Source of the DNA: an uncultured Bacilli bacterium
Lineage (GTDB): Bacteria; Bacillota_I; Bacilli_A; RF39; UBA660
NCBI GenBank assembly: GCA_947623975.1
Contig: CANQHY010000003.1
Coordinates: 1-30,506, forward strand
Direction: 5' to 3'
Length of the DNA: 30,506 nt
The translations under genes were made by a program, and so were the position numbers. Positions within the stretch are counted from its first letter, which is position 1, and every line of letters starts with the position of its first letter. Shown piece after piece: positions 15,735-23,628 of the stretch. Under the pieces are notes generated by a model. The model searched no databases. It had not been told where the DNA came from and worked only from the letters and a program-made list of their open reading frames with translations.

Positions 15735-16313
15735 TTAAGCCTTTTCTAAGAGAATAGTATCTGTTACATAATTGTTATCAGCCCCAATTACTTTATAATC
15801 ACGGCTACTTAGATTATATACTACATTTTTTATTTCGATACTATTAGTAATTATTCCTTTTTTTAATTTATTATGATCAGGCGAATCAATATTACCCACT
15901 TTAATATTTTCTTTTTTTAGCCCATTATAAGTTTCCATTAATAAAGCATGCTCTTCTGTATCAACGAAATTAATATAATAAGTTAGTGAATTGTTTTCGT
16001 TTACTATTATAGCATAGCTTCTTTTTTCATCTATATCACCATATGGTGTAACGAAACCCTTACTTTTATCTATTTCTAGCATTTTTAAAGGTATAAGTAA
16101 GGCCTCTCCATTTTTAGGTTCTTGAACAAGAGTATCAGTTGCTTTTAATGATTTAGCTGCGTTCAAATATTCTTCTGCTAATATTACAAAAGTAGATCTT
16201 TTCGAATTCTCTATATAGCTGCTAACAGCGGTTATTCCAATTCCTGCTAATACCCCTATTATTGATATAACACCCAATATTTCTATTAATGTAAAACCTT
16301 TTCTATCATTCAT
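15735..16313 (-). CDS. Type IV pilin-like/pseudopilin protein
   Basis: The 192-residue protein begins MNDRKGFTLIEILGVISIIG, a classic class III prepilin leader: cleavage after Gly6, Phe at mature position 1 and Glu at position 5, followed by the hydrophobic helix. The rest is a 150-residue globular domain with no recognised family. Such proteins are cut and methylated by a prepilin peptidase and assembled by an ATPase; none of those genes is in the window, so it is a lone pilin gene here. ATG 16313 has no ribosome binding site of its own (GTG 16322 is an alternative), but a possible upstream leader ORF ends one base before it. Confidence 0.83.
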   Translation of the reverse strand: MNDRKGFTLIEILGVISIIGVLAGIGITAVSSYIENSKRSTFVILAEEYLNAAKSLKATDTLVQEPKNGEALLIPLKMLEIDKSKGFVTPYGDIDEKRSYAIIVNENNSLTYYINFVDTEEHALLMETYNGLKKENIKVGNIDSPDHNKLKKGIITNSIEIKNVVYNLSSRDYKVIGADNNYVTDTILLEKA

Positions 16314-16314
16314 T

Positions 16315-16359
16315 TTAATCACGTATAATCAATCTTATAGAAATATTAATTAATTTCAA
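16315..16359 (-). CDS. Possible 14-codon leader ORF coupled to the pilin gene
   Basis: On the minus strand a TTG at 16359 preceded by AAAGGGA at about nine bases opens a frame reading MKLINISIRLIIRD and stops at TAA 16315-16317, one base before the pilin ATG. Because the pilin gene lacks its own ribosome binding site, translational coupling would explain its expression. This is short and uses TTG, so it may be chance. Confidence 0.35.
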   Translation of the reverse strand: MKLINISIRLIIRD

Positions 16360-16385
16360 TTGATTGATCCCTTTCTATTTATATT

Positions 16386-16417
16386 TTCTTATTATACATC
16401 TAGACGTATAATAAGAA
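16386..16417. repeat. Perfect 12-bp inverted repeat upstream of the pilin gene
   Basis: Arms TTCTTATTATAC (16386-16397) and GTATAATAAGAA (16406-16417) pair perfectly around an 8-base loop. There is no T tract on either side. It lies 73 bases upstream of the pilin start, within the likely promoter or leader region, so it may be an operator or a leader RNA stem. Confidence 0.7.
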
Positions 16418-16494
16418 TCGCACTGTTAATTTGTTGCTATTTTTTACAGCCACCTATAATAATTATACTTTCAACCATCTAAATAAGTCAACCA

Positions 16495-16519
16495 AACAAA
16501 AAGCTACAAAATTGTAGCT
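16495..16519 (-). terminator. Rho-independent terminator overlapping the yihY stop
   Basis: On the minus strand AGCTACAA and TTGTAGCT form the stem, followed by TTTTTGTTT. The 5' arm overlaps the TAG stop codon at 16518-16520. Confidence 0.72.
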
Positions 16520-17351
16520 AATCACTTGTTTCTTCATTGTTCAATTCATATATTGTAGCATTAATAATTATACCAAATACAAATATATAAGATATTAAAT
16601 ATATCCATAACATTAAAAATAAAAGACTAGATATTCCGCCATAAAATGTCTCATATGACGAAAAATATTCAATATAAAAAGAATACCCTACTGTTACAAT
16701 TACCCACATTATTGATGTAAAAAGTGCACCAGCAGCAACCTTTTTCCTTGCTTTTTTATAACCTATCGCCATTGCGTACAACAACTTTACAGATATGTAA
16801 ACAAATAAAAAAGTAACGGGATATTTTAGTGCCGTAAATAATACATACCAAATATTATTTACTATATTACTGCTTAATAATATTGAACCAATTATTTTAA
16901 ACAATATGTTACCAAAAGTGGGAACTAAAAGCAAAAATAAAAATATAAGCACTAATACTACTAACATTACAAAAGCTTTCAATCTATTTACAATATATTT
17001 GGAATCACTAATTTTATATATTGAATTAGAAGCCGTAATCATGGAATAAGTACCATTTGATGCTAAAACTAGAGTTGGTATAAGCAACATCCACAAACTC
17101 ATATCCGAAGATTCTTGTTTTGATATTGAAATTACTAAATCAGCTATATTTTTTGGTAAATTGTTATACATTATTTCAGTAATAGATGTAGATACTATGT
17201 CAACTGTTGTAAGTAGCGAACCAAGTAAAGTAAGAAATGGGATTAACATAAGTAAAAAGTAAAAAGCCAAATGTCCTGGTAATATTCCCATTTCTTTACT
17301 TCTAATATTCTTATATAAATATTGAAATACTTTTTTTACATTATCTTTCAT
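16518..17351 (-). CDS. yihY: YihY/BrkB family inner-membrane protein
   Basis: This 277-residue polytopic protein has the family N-terminus (GILPGHLAFYFLLMLIPFLT) and about six membrane segments, including ATLVLASNGTYSMITASN-type and SLLFLMLWIYLISYIFVFGI stretches. The family (UPF0761) was once called ribonuclease BN in error; transport or envelope roles are proposed but not settled. The start has GAGG five bases upstream. It is nine bases after the GGDEF gene and ends in a terminator, so it is the last gene of a three-gene operon. Confidence 0.85.
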   Translation of the reverse strand: MKDNVKKVFQYLYKNIRSKEMGILPGHLAFYFLLMLIPFLTLLGSLLTTVDIVSTSITEIMYNNLPKNIADLVISISKQESSDMSLWMLLIPTLVLASNGTYSMITASNSIYKISDSKYIVNRLKAFVMLVVLVLIFLFLLLVPTFGNILFKIIGSILLSSNIVNNIWYVLFTALKYPVTFLFVYISVKLLYAMAIGYKKARKKVAAGALFTSIMWVIVTVGYSFYIEYFSSYETFYGGISSLLFLMLWIYLISYIFVFGIIINATIYELNNEETSD

Positions 17352-17360
17352 TCAATCCTC

Positions 17361-19412
17361 TTATTTGTAGTCTTCTTTATCTTTTCTCATAGCTAATGTT
17401 GCCTCGTTTATAGCATCATCAATTGTCTTTATTTCATCCATAATCATACTGTAACCTACAGCAGCTCCAAAACCATACGGTAAATTTTTAAACTCTTTAG
17501 TAAGTTTTTTTGCATAAGTTGCTGTCTGCTGCTCACTATATCCTACTAAATATATTAAGAATTCATTTCCATCGCTTCTTATTATCTCACTATTTTCAAG
17601 TTGTGTATTGATAAGAATACTAGCAGCACCCAAGATAAGCTTATCTCCTTGTTTATAACCATAATTGTCATTTACATATTTTACATTATTTAAATCTATC
17701 ATTATAATTGCCTGTGGATAAACTTTACTTTCATTCCAAATTTTCATATTGTAATTTAAATAATTTCTATTTTTTAGCGATGTAAGTAAATCTGTATATT
17801 TTCTTCTTTCCTCTTTTCTTACACCCTTTACTTGCTTTCTTCTTTTCAAAACTACAAAAGTAAGAGCAAGTATGATAAGAGGTAAGAAAATTATAGTTAA
17901 AATTACCATATATAATTCTTCGAAACTACTTTTTTCTAAAATAGATAAATTCAAATCATTAATTCCAGTATTTCTATAATTATAATAAGAATTCGTTCCG
18001 ATTATATAGTTAAATATTCGATAGAAAACTGTGTTTGTTGAATCGTTTTTAACCATAAAATTATAATCGTTAGTAATATAGGATTCATATAAAACTTCGT
18101 AGTTCTTAAATTTACTATTTTTGTAATAAGTATACAATTCTTTATCTACTACAATAAGATTAGAATCACTCTTTTTTAACATCTCATTTAAGTTTGCAAA
18201 AGGAACTAAAGATGCTTTACTATTATCTTTAAAATAGTTGTATATTGAGTTGTTTTCTAATATTGACACTTTTTTAGATTTCATAGATTCAAAAGTATTT
18301 ACTACATATTTATCTTTTGTATCTGCTATTACTGAATATTTCTCTATAAAAGGTGATATAGTTGCGTTATAACTAGCATTTTCATAATCATAATAATTGA
18401 AATAAATATCTATTTCTTTATTATCAATTGCTTTTTTTAATTCAGCCATAGAATCATATTCTTTGAAAGTTATAAAATCTGTATTAGCAAGACGTTCAAT
18501 TCTTTTTAAATATTCGGCTGCTATTCCTGACAATGATTTCCTATCTTTTACTTCATACGGATAATTTTGAACATAGCCGTAAACATAATTTTTTGTTAAG
18601 AACTCTGTTTTATCTTTGTCGTTTATTTTATCTGCTAGAATATAATAATCAAGTAAATTTTTGTTATATTCTTCAACAAAATGTTTTTCTTTCCAGTTAT
18701 TAAAATACTTTCTTACAATGTTGTTCATTGCACTACTATTGTTACCATCGGCAAGAGTTAAAACAATTTTTTTGCTTAATTCTGTAAAAACATATCTTAT
18801 ATTATAATCTTCTTTTAATAATGTTTTATTTAAATACATTATATTTGGCACGATAATCATATCTACTGTGCCATTTTCATAATCTTCAAATAAAGTATCA
18901 GAAGAATCATAAGTCTTATATTTTAATTGTGAAGAATTTCTTAAATAATAAACAACCTCATCAGAATCAATGCTCATAATACCTATAGTAACATTTCCTA
19001 AATCGCCTATATTATCAATTCTTTGATTTTCTTTGCCAATTAGTACGTAAACATCTTCTTGTAATAGTAAATCCTTCTCGGTTAAACCATCTTGGTTATT
19101 TAATACCCTAAATCTATAACTGTTAGAATCAACTTTGCTTTCTTTTAAATACGGAATTACATTAAATTCAAAACCAGTATCTTCCGAAAAGTTATCAATA
19201 AATTCTTTAAAGACACCACTTTCACCATATACGGGATAATCACTCAAAATATTAAAATCAATGATGGTAGTCAAATTATCCTTGATCCATCTATTTTCAG
19301 AAATTGTAAAAGAATTTTCATCCTCACTATTAAAGTAATAGTATAGCCCTAAAAATATTATAATTGCTACTAAAACGGGGATAATAAACAACCATTTTTT
19401 CTTCAATTTCAT
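17361..19412 (-). CDS. GGDEF-domain protein with periplasmic solute-binding-like sensor
   Basis: The 683-residue protein has an N-terminal membrane anchor (about 7-27), an extracytoplasmic region of about 470 residues resembling two tandem family-3 solute-binding domains (repeated ID-N-DLGNVTIGIM and SMKSKKVSILENNSIYNYF blocks), a membrane segment at about 500-522 and a cytoplasmic GGDEF domain from about 540. The metal-binding MIDLNN (Asp573) and YVNDNYG are kept, but the signature is DGNEF (614-618) instead of GGDEF, with Asn at the position of the third, catalytic acid. It could be a weak or inactive diguanylate cyclase that binds GTP. No EAL domain is present. Confidence 0.88.
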   Translation of the reverse strand: MKLKKKWLFIIPVLVAIIIFLGLYYYFNSEDENSFTISENRWIKDNLTTIIDFNILSDYPVYGESGVFKEFIDNFSEDTGFEFNVIPYLKESKVDSNSYRFRVLNNQDGLTEKDLLLQEDVYVLIGKENQRIDNIGDLGNVTIGIMSIDSDEVVYYLRNSSQLKYKTYDSSDTLFEDYENGTVDMIIVPNIMYLNKTLLKEDYNIRYVFTELSKKIVLTLADGNNSSAMNNIVRKYFNNWKEKHFVEEYNKNLLDYYILADKINDKDKTEFLTKNYVYGYVQNYPYEVKDRKSLSGIAAEYLKRIERLANTDFITFKEYDSMAELKKAIDNKEIDIYFNYYDYENASYNATISPFIEKYSVIADTKDKYVVNTFESMKSKKVSILENNSIYNYFKDNSKASLVPFANLNEMLKKSDSNLIVVDKELYTYYKNSKFKNYEVLYESYITNDYNFMVKNDSTNTVFYRIFNYIIGTNSYYNYRNTGINDLNLSILEKSSFEELYMVILTIIFLPLIILALTFVVLKRRKQVKGVRKEERRKYTDLLTSLKNRNYLNYNMKIWNESKVYPQAIIMIDLNNVKYVNDNYGYKQGDKLILGAASILINTQLENSEIIRSDGNEFLIYLVGYSEQQTATYAKKLTKEFKNLPYGFGAAVGYSMIMDEIKTIDDAINEATLAMRKDKEDYK

Positions 19413-19426
19413 TTTTACACCTACTT

Positions 19427-20170
19427 TTATCTGTCTTTAGTCCAAACAAAATCACTCGTAGCTTTCCTTTTATAACCAATGATTGGGAAATTTTGTTCAT
19501 TTTGCGTTCTTACGGTTCCAACAGAGCCTTCATCACTCGCTTTTTTAACAATTTTTACATTACATTTTGTTTCACCAATTTTATCTTTAACAAATCCGTA
19601 AATTGTATAAGTTCCATCATCTACTATATCGTAACTTTGTTTTTTATTGTAATCTGAAGAATCACTAGCTGATATTCCATAATCTGTTATTAAACTATTC
19701 TTTGATAAATCACTTGCGAATTTAACGGTTAGTCCCTCCGTAAAGTTACCATCTTCATCAATCTTACCAGTTGCTTCCAACGTACAGCTGTAATTTTTCT
19801 TTATAAATACCTGAACGTCATAGAAATTATTTTGTTCGTCGGTTAATGCACTTTTTACTTTATTAGCCAAAGATTTAGCAGTACTAGTAGAAACTTGATC
19901 ACCAACCGTAATTATTACTTGAAAAATCTTACCATTCAAACTAGGTCTTTCTACTTCCAAAACCGAATTTTCACTAGTCAAATCCGATACTATTTTATCA
20001 TATTGCTCACTTTTTATTGGGACAGAATTAATTCCATCTAGTCTGTCGCCATATACAGGCATTCCACTGCTACCTATCAAAAGACTATATATAAAATAGC
20101 CAAACACGATGACAACAGTATATGCCACGATTATAAATACAGTTAATTTATGCTTTTTAATAAAATCCAT
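19427..20170 (-). CDS. Membrane-anchored extracytoplasmic protein of unknown function
   Basis: This 247-residue protein starts MDFIKKHKLTVFIIVAYTVV, with one membrane anchor (about 8-32) and an external domain of about 210 residues. It contains EVERPSLNGKIFQVIITVGD and a later IVDDGTYTIYGFVKDKIGET segment that looks like an Ig/bacterial-repeat type strand pattern. No family was recognised. ATG 20170 is preferred because GGAG lies nine to ten bases upstream and the longer frame to 20221 would cross the promoter. It is the first gene of an operon with the GGDEF sensor and yihY, so it may work with that sensor at the cell surface. Confidence 0.68.
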   Translation of the reverse strand: MDFIKKHKLTVFIIVAYTVVIVFGYFIYSLLIGSSGMPVYGDRLDGINSVPIKSEQYDKIVSDLTSENSVLEVERPSLNGKIFQVIITVGDQVSTSTAKSLANKVKSALTDEQNNFYDVQVFIKKNYSCTLEATGKIDEDGNFTEGLTVKFASDLSKNSLITDYGISASDSSDYNKKQSYDIVDDGTYTIYGFVKDKIGETKCNVKIVKKASDEGSVGTVRTQNEQNFPIIGYKRKATSDFVWTKDR

Positions 20171-20192
20171 CTCAACACACTCCAGTACACTA

Positions 20193-20221
20193 ATTATACA
20201 ACAGCTTATTTCAATAATCAA
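20193..20221 (-). promoter_or_regulatory. Promoter of the unknown-GGDEF-yihY operon
   Basis: On the minus strand TTGATT (20216-20221), a 17-base spacer and a perfect TATAAT (20193-20198). It lies 23 bases upstream of the chosen start. Confidence 0.75.
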
Positions 20222-20433
20222 ACTTAATTGTTTACTAAAGCTAAAATCACTAAAATTATATTCTAAAATAATAACTACATGAAAATATAAACTATTATTA
20301 ACCTTGAAAATATATTGATTTTTAGATTACTTATAATTTTGTATTTTTTTTGCTAACTAAAGCATTATTGTACATTTTTATAGACAAAATATGTAAAACA
20401 TTTACTTGATTTTACAAAAGACCACATTTTAAT
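20222..20433. other. AT-rich spacer without recognisable genes
   Basis: Nothing coding or structured was recognised here. It separates the GGDEF operon promoter from the decayed genes on its right. Confidence 0.5.
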
Positions 20434-20703
20434 TTTTTAACTGATTCAACAATTACGATTGAATTAGAAGAGTAAATAACACAGGAATCGAGAAAATTTC
20501 ACAAATGATAGACGTTCTTAACCTAATGGATTATAATGCTAACTTTCAATTTTTTTAGCGAACAAATTGTTTTAGAGAAAAATTTAAACGGTTAATTAAA
20601 TAATTTAGTTTCATTATTTAAAGATAATATTTTCGATCATATAAAAATCATCTATATTAATTTATTATATGATCCTACCTTACTCGCATTTATCGTGTCA
20701 TAG
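20434..20703 (+). pseudogene. Decayed plus-strand gene fragment, family unknown
   Basis: A protein-like reading runs through three segments: LTDSTITIELEE to about 20475, then VNNTGIEKISQMIDVLNLMD in the next frame to a TAG at 20556-20558, then SEQIVLEKNLNG, a TAA at 20593-20595, and LNNLVSLFKDNIFDHIKIIY onward to a stop at 20701-20703. The second shift falls in a run of seven T. The residue pattern (amphipathic, little low-complexity) looks like a real protein that has taken two frameshifts and a stop. No family is recognised and both ends are missing, so confidence is low. Confidence 0.35.
20635..20674. repeat. 10-bp inverted repeat
   Basis: GATCATATAA (20635-20644) and TTATATGATC (20665-20674) are exact inverted copies 20 bases apart. 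They lie inside the decayed plus-strand frame and may be coincidental in such AT-rich DNA. Confidence 0.45.
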
Positions 20704-20723
20704 TGTCATTTGTACTTATCTTT

Positions 20724-21093
20724 TTAGATATTTTTTCTATTTACTTTATAAATAACATCATATTCATCTTCGGTAAGTTCTTACTATTTAGATTCTATTT
20801 TTTTCATTAATCCTTCATCCAAATAAAAATCAGATCCACCATTACCATCTAATACTCTTTGGTTTCTTTCTGCAATATTTGCTTTCTAAGTTTCATCATC
20901 GCACATACATAATGTATTTCACAATCTACTCTATTGTTTTTATAGTATTCTTTTATTTCTTTTCTGCTTTACTTGACCAAAGTCCACTTTCAAAAATTAC
21001 ATTAGCTCCTGCTTTAACAATTTCACAAACTTTTATGGTTAAATCTTTCTGAGAATACATTATAAAATTCTTCTTGCCTAACATTTAAACAAC
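20724..21093 (-). pseudogene. Broken P-loop kinase/AAA-type ATPase gene, N-terminus lost
   Basis: Three minus-strand frames together read as one protein: MYSQKDLTIKVCEIVKAGAN followed by VIFESGLWSS, then RKEIKEYYKNNRVDCEIHYV, then DDET, a TAG where Trp is expected, KANIAERNQRVLDGNGGSDF and YLDEGLMKKIESK, two stops, and ELTEDEYDVIYKVNRKNI. This resembles small AAA_33-like ATPases/kinases in which VIFESGLW follows the Walker B strand and R-N-Q is in the lid. The P-loop N-terminal part is missing, and there are at least two frameshifts and three internal stops. It is not functional. Confidence 0.72.
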
Positions 21094-21201
21094 ATTTCAA
21101 AAAAATGTGATTGATCAAGTAACAATTATGCGTCTGAAGATTCATATTTAGCTTCTGTTTTTGATAGTTTAAAAGAAACTATTACTTATATAAAAAGGAG
21201 T

Positions 21202-21507
21202 ATGCATAAGGCTTTAAACAATATAACGCAGTCATTAAGTAATTATATTGAAGAAACATTAGCTAACGAAAACAATACACAAAATACTTTGAGGGGAATG
21301 AATGATACATTAGAAAATATTAGAAATGAGTTAGAAGTTATGTTTAATTTACAACAAAATACCGCACCAATACAACAAGCAATTAACAACGAAGGTATCC
21401 CTGCAAATCCACCATATCAACAACCAACTCATAATTATACATATCCACCAACAGGAGAAGGACCAATATCATACATTCCAAATAGTCATAATAAAAAAAT
21501 GCACTAG
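21202..21507 (+). CDS. Orphan ORF, possibly the 3' part of a truncated gene
   Basis: From ATG 21202 this encodes 101 residues: a helical Asn/Glu-rich part (YIEETLANENNTQNTLRGMN, IRNELEVMFNLQQN) and a Pro/Tyr/Asn-rich tail (YQQPTHNYTYPPTGEGP). The ribosome binding site AAGGAG ends only one base before the ATG, which is too close, and the frame is open back to 21115 in the same style (SEDSYLASVFDSLKETITYI) with no start codon. It may therefore be the tail of a gene that lost its 5' end. It sits among decayed genes. No family was recognised. Confidence 0.35.
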   Translation: MHKALNNITQSLSNYIEETLANENNTQNTLRGMNDTLENIRNELEVMFNLQQNTAPIQQAINNEGIPANPPYQQPTHNYTYPPTGEGPISYIPNSHNKKMH

Positions 21508-21538
21508 TTATAAAATTTAACTTAATGAGATATTATAT

Positions 21539-21600
21539 AAAAGGTTGATATTATTGAAATGCACCCCTTAAAGTAGGCACATATATCACCTTTTTATTTT
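21539..21600 (+). terminator. Possible plus-strand terminator after the orphan ORF
   Basis: AAAAGGTTGATAT near 21539-21551 pairs with ATATCACCTTTT near 21583-21594 with one bulge, followed by a T-rich tract. The loop contains the IS-end-like sequence. It lies just downstream of the orphan ORF. Confidence 0.35.
21555..21581. mobile_element. Sequence resembling one end of an IS3-family (IS150-type) element
   Basis: The 27 bases contain TGCACCCCTTAAAGTAGGCA, which resembles terminal repeats of IS150-group elements in Bacillota (of the type TGnACTGCACCCCnAAAGTTnGACA). No transposase or second end is present, so at most it is a solo remnant. Confidence 0.3.
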
Positions 21601-21602
21601 GT

Positions 21603-21633
21603 AAAAAAGGAAGAAATTTAAATTATTTCTTCC
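21603..21633 (-). terminator. Rho-independent terminator after the glycosyltransferase gene
   Basis: On the minus strand GGAAGAAAT (21625-21633) pairs with ATTTCTTCC (21609-21617) around a 7-base loop, followed by six T (21603-21608). Confidence 0.88.
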
Positions 21634-21671
21634 CAAATTATATTTATATTAAAAATTTAAAATTTGTTTAT

Positions 21672-22760
21672 CTACCTATTTTTTAAAGATTCTTCTATTA
21701 TTTTTAAATTTTTCTTTAATCTATTATCATTATTATTAATTTCTATTGCTTTTTTTGCATTTTCTAGTGATTTTTCTAAATCTCCTACATTAAAATATGC
21801 TACTGCCAATAAATCATAAATTGTTTCATTCCAGCTAAAGATTTCGTTAATATAAGTTTTTTGACGTGCTGTTATCTGTAAAGCGGCATTGCAATATTCA
21901 ATTACTTTATTATAATCACTTAAATCATTATAGAGTATTGCCATTTCTACATAAGGATCTCTTAAATAAGAAGCTTCTTGTATTGCTTTTTCAAGCCACA
22001 TCTTGGCCTCTTCATAACGAGATAAATTTTTATAACATCTGGAAATAAATCGCATTGATGCACATCTTTCATCACGCCACTTGGCTTTTTCTAGTGCTAA
22101 GTGCTTTATCAATGTATCTATAGCATCATTCCATCTTCCATAATACATATATTCTCTACCTAAATAATGCATATTTCTATCGTCAGTTGGATCTTCTTGA
22201 ACTGATAATTCAAGAAGAGGAAGATAGCTACTGCGTGACTTTGATTGATCAGGATAATGGTTTACTGTAATTTTATCAGTAATTTTACAAATTTCTTTTT
22301 CGCCCTCATATGATAAGACCTCATGAACTGGATGGGTCCATTTATAGCCCTTTCTAGAATGTATCTTATCAATATAAAAAGTTACTTGCGGTACATTACT
22401 TTCATCTAAACTCCAATTATAATTATATTTTAATCTAGTCGTATCATCAGTCCAAATTGTTTCCAATACCTCTTTCCATCCAGGTACAAAAACCTCATCC
22501 AAATCAATACATACGCAAATATCAACATCATCAGGTACTAAAGCAAGAGATTTATTTCTAGCTACATCAAAACGAAAAGGATCTATTACCTCTTCATAAA
22601 CGGTAACACCATGTGCTTTTAACTTTTCTACGGTTTTATCACTTGATCCTGTATCTAAGACTACTATTTGGTCAGCCTCTTTTACAGATTCATACCATCT
22701 ATTTACAAACTTTTCTTCATTTTTACTAATGGCATAAACACAAACTTTATATTTTCCCAT
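21672..22760 (-). CDS. GT2-family glycosyltransferase with TPR repeats
   Basis: The 362-residue protein has an N-terminal GT-A domain (VYAISKNEEKFVNRWYESV, VVLDTGSSDKTVEKLKAHG, CIDLDEVF with the metal-binding Asp86-x-Asp88) and, from about residue 190, TPR-like repeats (MHYLGREYMYYGRWNDAIDT, PYVEMAILYNDLSDYNKVIE, LLAVAYFNVGDLEKSLENAK). Such GT2-TPR proteins commonly glycosylate proteins or peptides. ATG 22760 is chosen because GAGG lies seven bases upstream; a GTG at 22772 overlaps the stop of the collagen-like gene. Its place directly after two collagen-like genes suggests it glycosylates their Thr-rich GPT/GAT repeats, as for BclA of Bacillus; this is inference. Confidence 0.85.
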   Translation of the reverse strand: MGKYKVCVYAISKNEEKFVNRWYESVKEADQIVVLDTGSSDKTVEKLKAHGVTVYEEVIDPFRFDVARNKSLALVPDDVDICVCIDLDEVFVPGWKEVLETIWTDDTTRLKYNYNWSLDESNVPQVTFYIDKIHSRKGYKWTHPVHEVLSYEGEKEICKITDKITVNHYPDQSKSRSSYLPLLELSVQEDPTDDRNMHYLGREYMYYGRWNDAIDTLIKHLALEKAKWRDERCASMRFISRCYKNLSRYEEAKMWLEKAIQEASYLRDPYVEMAILYNDLSDYNKVIEYCNAALQITARQKTYINEIFSWNETIYDLLAVAYFNVGDLEKSLENAKKAIEINNNDNRLKKNLKIIEESLKNR

Positions 22761-22771
22761 ATAGTCCCTCA

Positions 22772-23551
22772 CTAAGAACTAACCTTTGTAACTACCAATA
22801 TCGCATTTGTTCCTGATGCAAAAGTTATATTAGCTGATCCTGTCGTTACAAGTGCTAAATCTATTGTATCATCATCATTTAATTCTGCCAAAATTGAGCC
22901 ACTGTATATAGTTCCAGTTCCGGCTGTAAGCGATCTTGTTATTGTAGCACCCGCAATAGGTTGAGCATTTTGTCTTACTTGTAGTGTTACATCAGCTGGT
23001 CCATCTGATGAACCACTTATAAAGTAATCGATTTTATATGTGCCACCATCGATAATTGTTATTTCATTTTCTGTTTCAGTATCGATGTTAAACACTGGTC
23101 CTGTTGTTCCTAGTTCAACCTGAACCGGTACTGATGCTGTAAGATTTGCAGTTTGACTAGTTGTGTTATACAAGCTACCATATGCTGATAGTCCGCCTGC
23201 TGGACCAGTATCGCCAGTTGCACCAGTTAAACCTTGCGGTCCCGTTGGTCCTGTTGCACCTGTCGGTCCTGTAGCGCCTATTGGTCCCGTTGCGCCAGTA
23301 GCACCTGTAGGACCTGTAGGGCCTTCTGGAATTACGAAATCTAAAATAGCATTTTGATTTGTCCCACTATTAGTAACAGATGGAAGAGTTCCAGCGGCAC
23401 CTAAAGTAGTGGTTCCAACAGTTATAGTAGCAGGTCCAGCTGGTCCTGTTGCACCTGTTGGCCCTGTTGGTCCAGTTCCAGCCACAGCATAAATTACCTT
23501 TGGTGGACATGGTGGTTTAGGCTGGCAGGGATTTGGATTGTTATTAAACAT
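22772..23551 (-). CDS. Collagen-like spore-surface (BclA-type) protein
   Basis: The 259-residue protein starts MFNNNPNPCQPKPPCPPKVI, followed by Gly-X-Y triplets at about 25-40 and 77-120 (mostly GPT and GAT) and a C-terminal globular domain of about 140 residues similar in pattern to the TNF-like BclA C-terminal domain. Between the triplets is a NAILDFVIPEG connector common in Bacillota collagen-like proteins. These form hair-like filaments on spores. ATG 23551 has AAGGAAGG about six bases upstream; the frame from TTG 23569 would include the ribosome binding site. A sigma-K-like -10 (CATAAATTA) lies upstream at 23573-23581. Confidence 0.87.
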   Translation of the reverse strand: MFNNNPNPCQPKPPCPPKVIYAVAGTGPTGPTGATGPAGPATITVGTTTLGAAGTLPSVTNSGTNQNAILDFVIPEGPTGPTGATGATGPIGATGPTGATGPTGPQGLTGATGDTGPAGGLSAYGSLYNTTSQTANLTASVPVQVELGTTGPVFNIDTETENEITIIDGGTYKIDYFISGSSDGPADVTLQVRQNAQPIAGATITRSLTAGTGTIYSGSILAELNDDDTIDLALVTTGSANITFASGTNAILVVTKVSS

Positions 23552-23572
23552 TTTTATCCTTCCTTTCAATAC

Positions 23573-23581
23573 TAATTTATG
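23573..23581 (-). promoter_or_regulatory. Sigma-K-type -10 element of the second collagen-like gene
   Basis: On the minus strand CATAAATTA matches CATAnnnTA exactly, 22 bases upstream of the ATG. No AC is found at the -35 position, so the promoter is incomplete by consensus. Confidence 0.4.
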
Positions 23582-23628
23582 AACTCTTAAAATTTTGAAC
23601 TACAATAAATAACTATATTTAACACATT

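Noticed and set aside
16323..16500. c-di-GMP riboswitch before the pilin gene
   Set aside because: The neighbouring GGDEF gene and the leader hairpin prompted a look, but none of the conserved GEMM-I or GEMM-II core sequences was found.
23163..23357. Plus-strand proline-rich ORF
   Set aside because: It is the antisense shadow of the Gly-X-Y repeat of the collagen-like gene; GGNCCN repeats read as Pro codons on the other strand. It has no ribosome binding site.
23200..23480. Short direct repeats that could suggest a CRISPR array
   Set aside because: The period is nine bases or multiples of three and encodes Gly-X-Y triplets in a minus-strand gene. There are no spacers and no cas genes.
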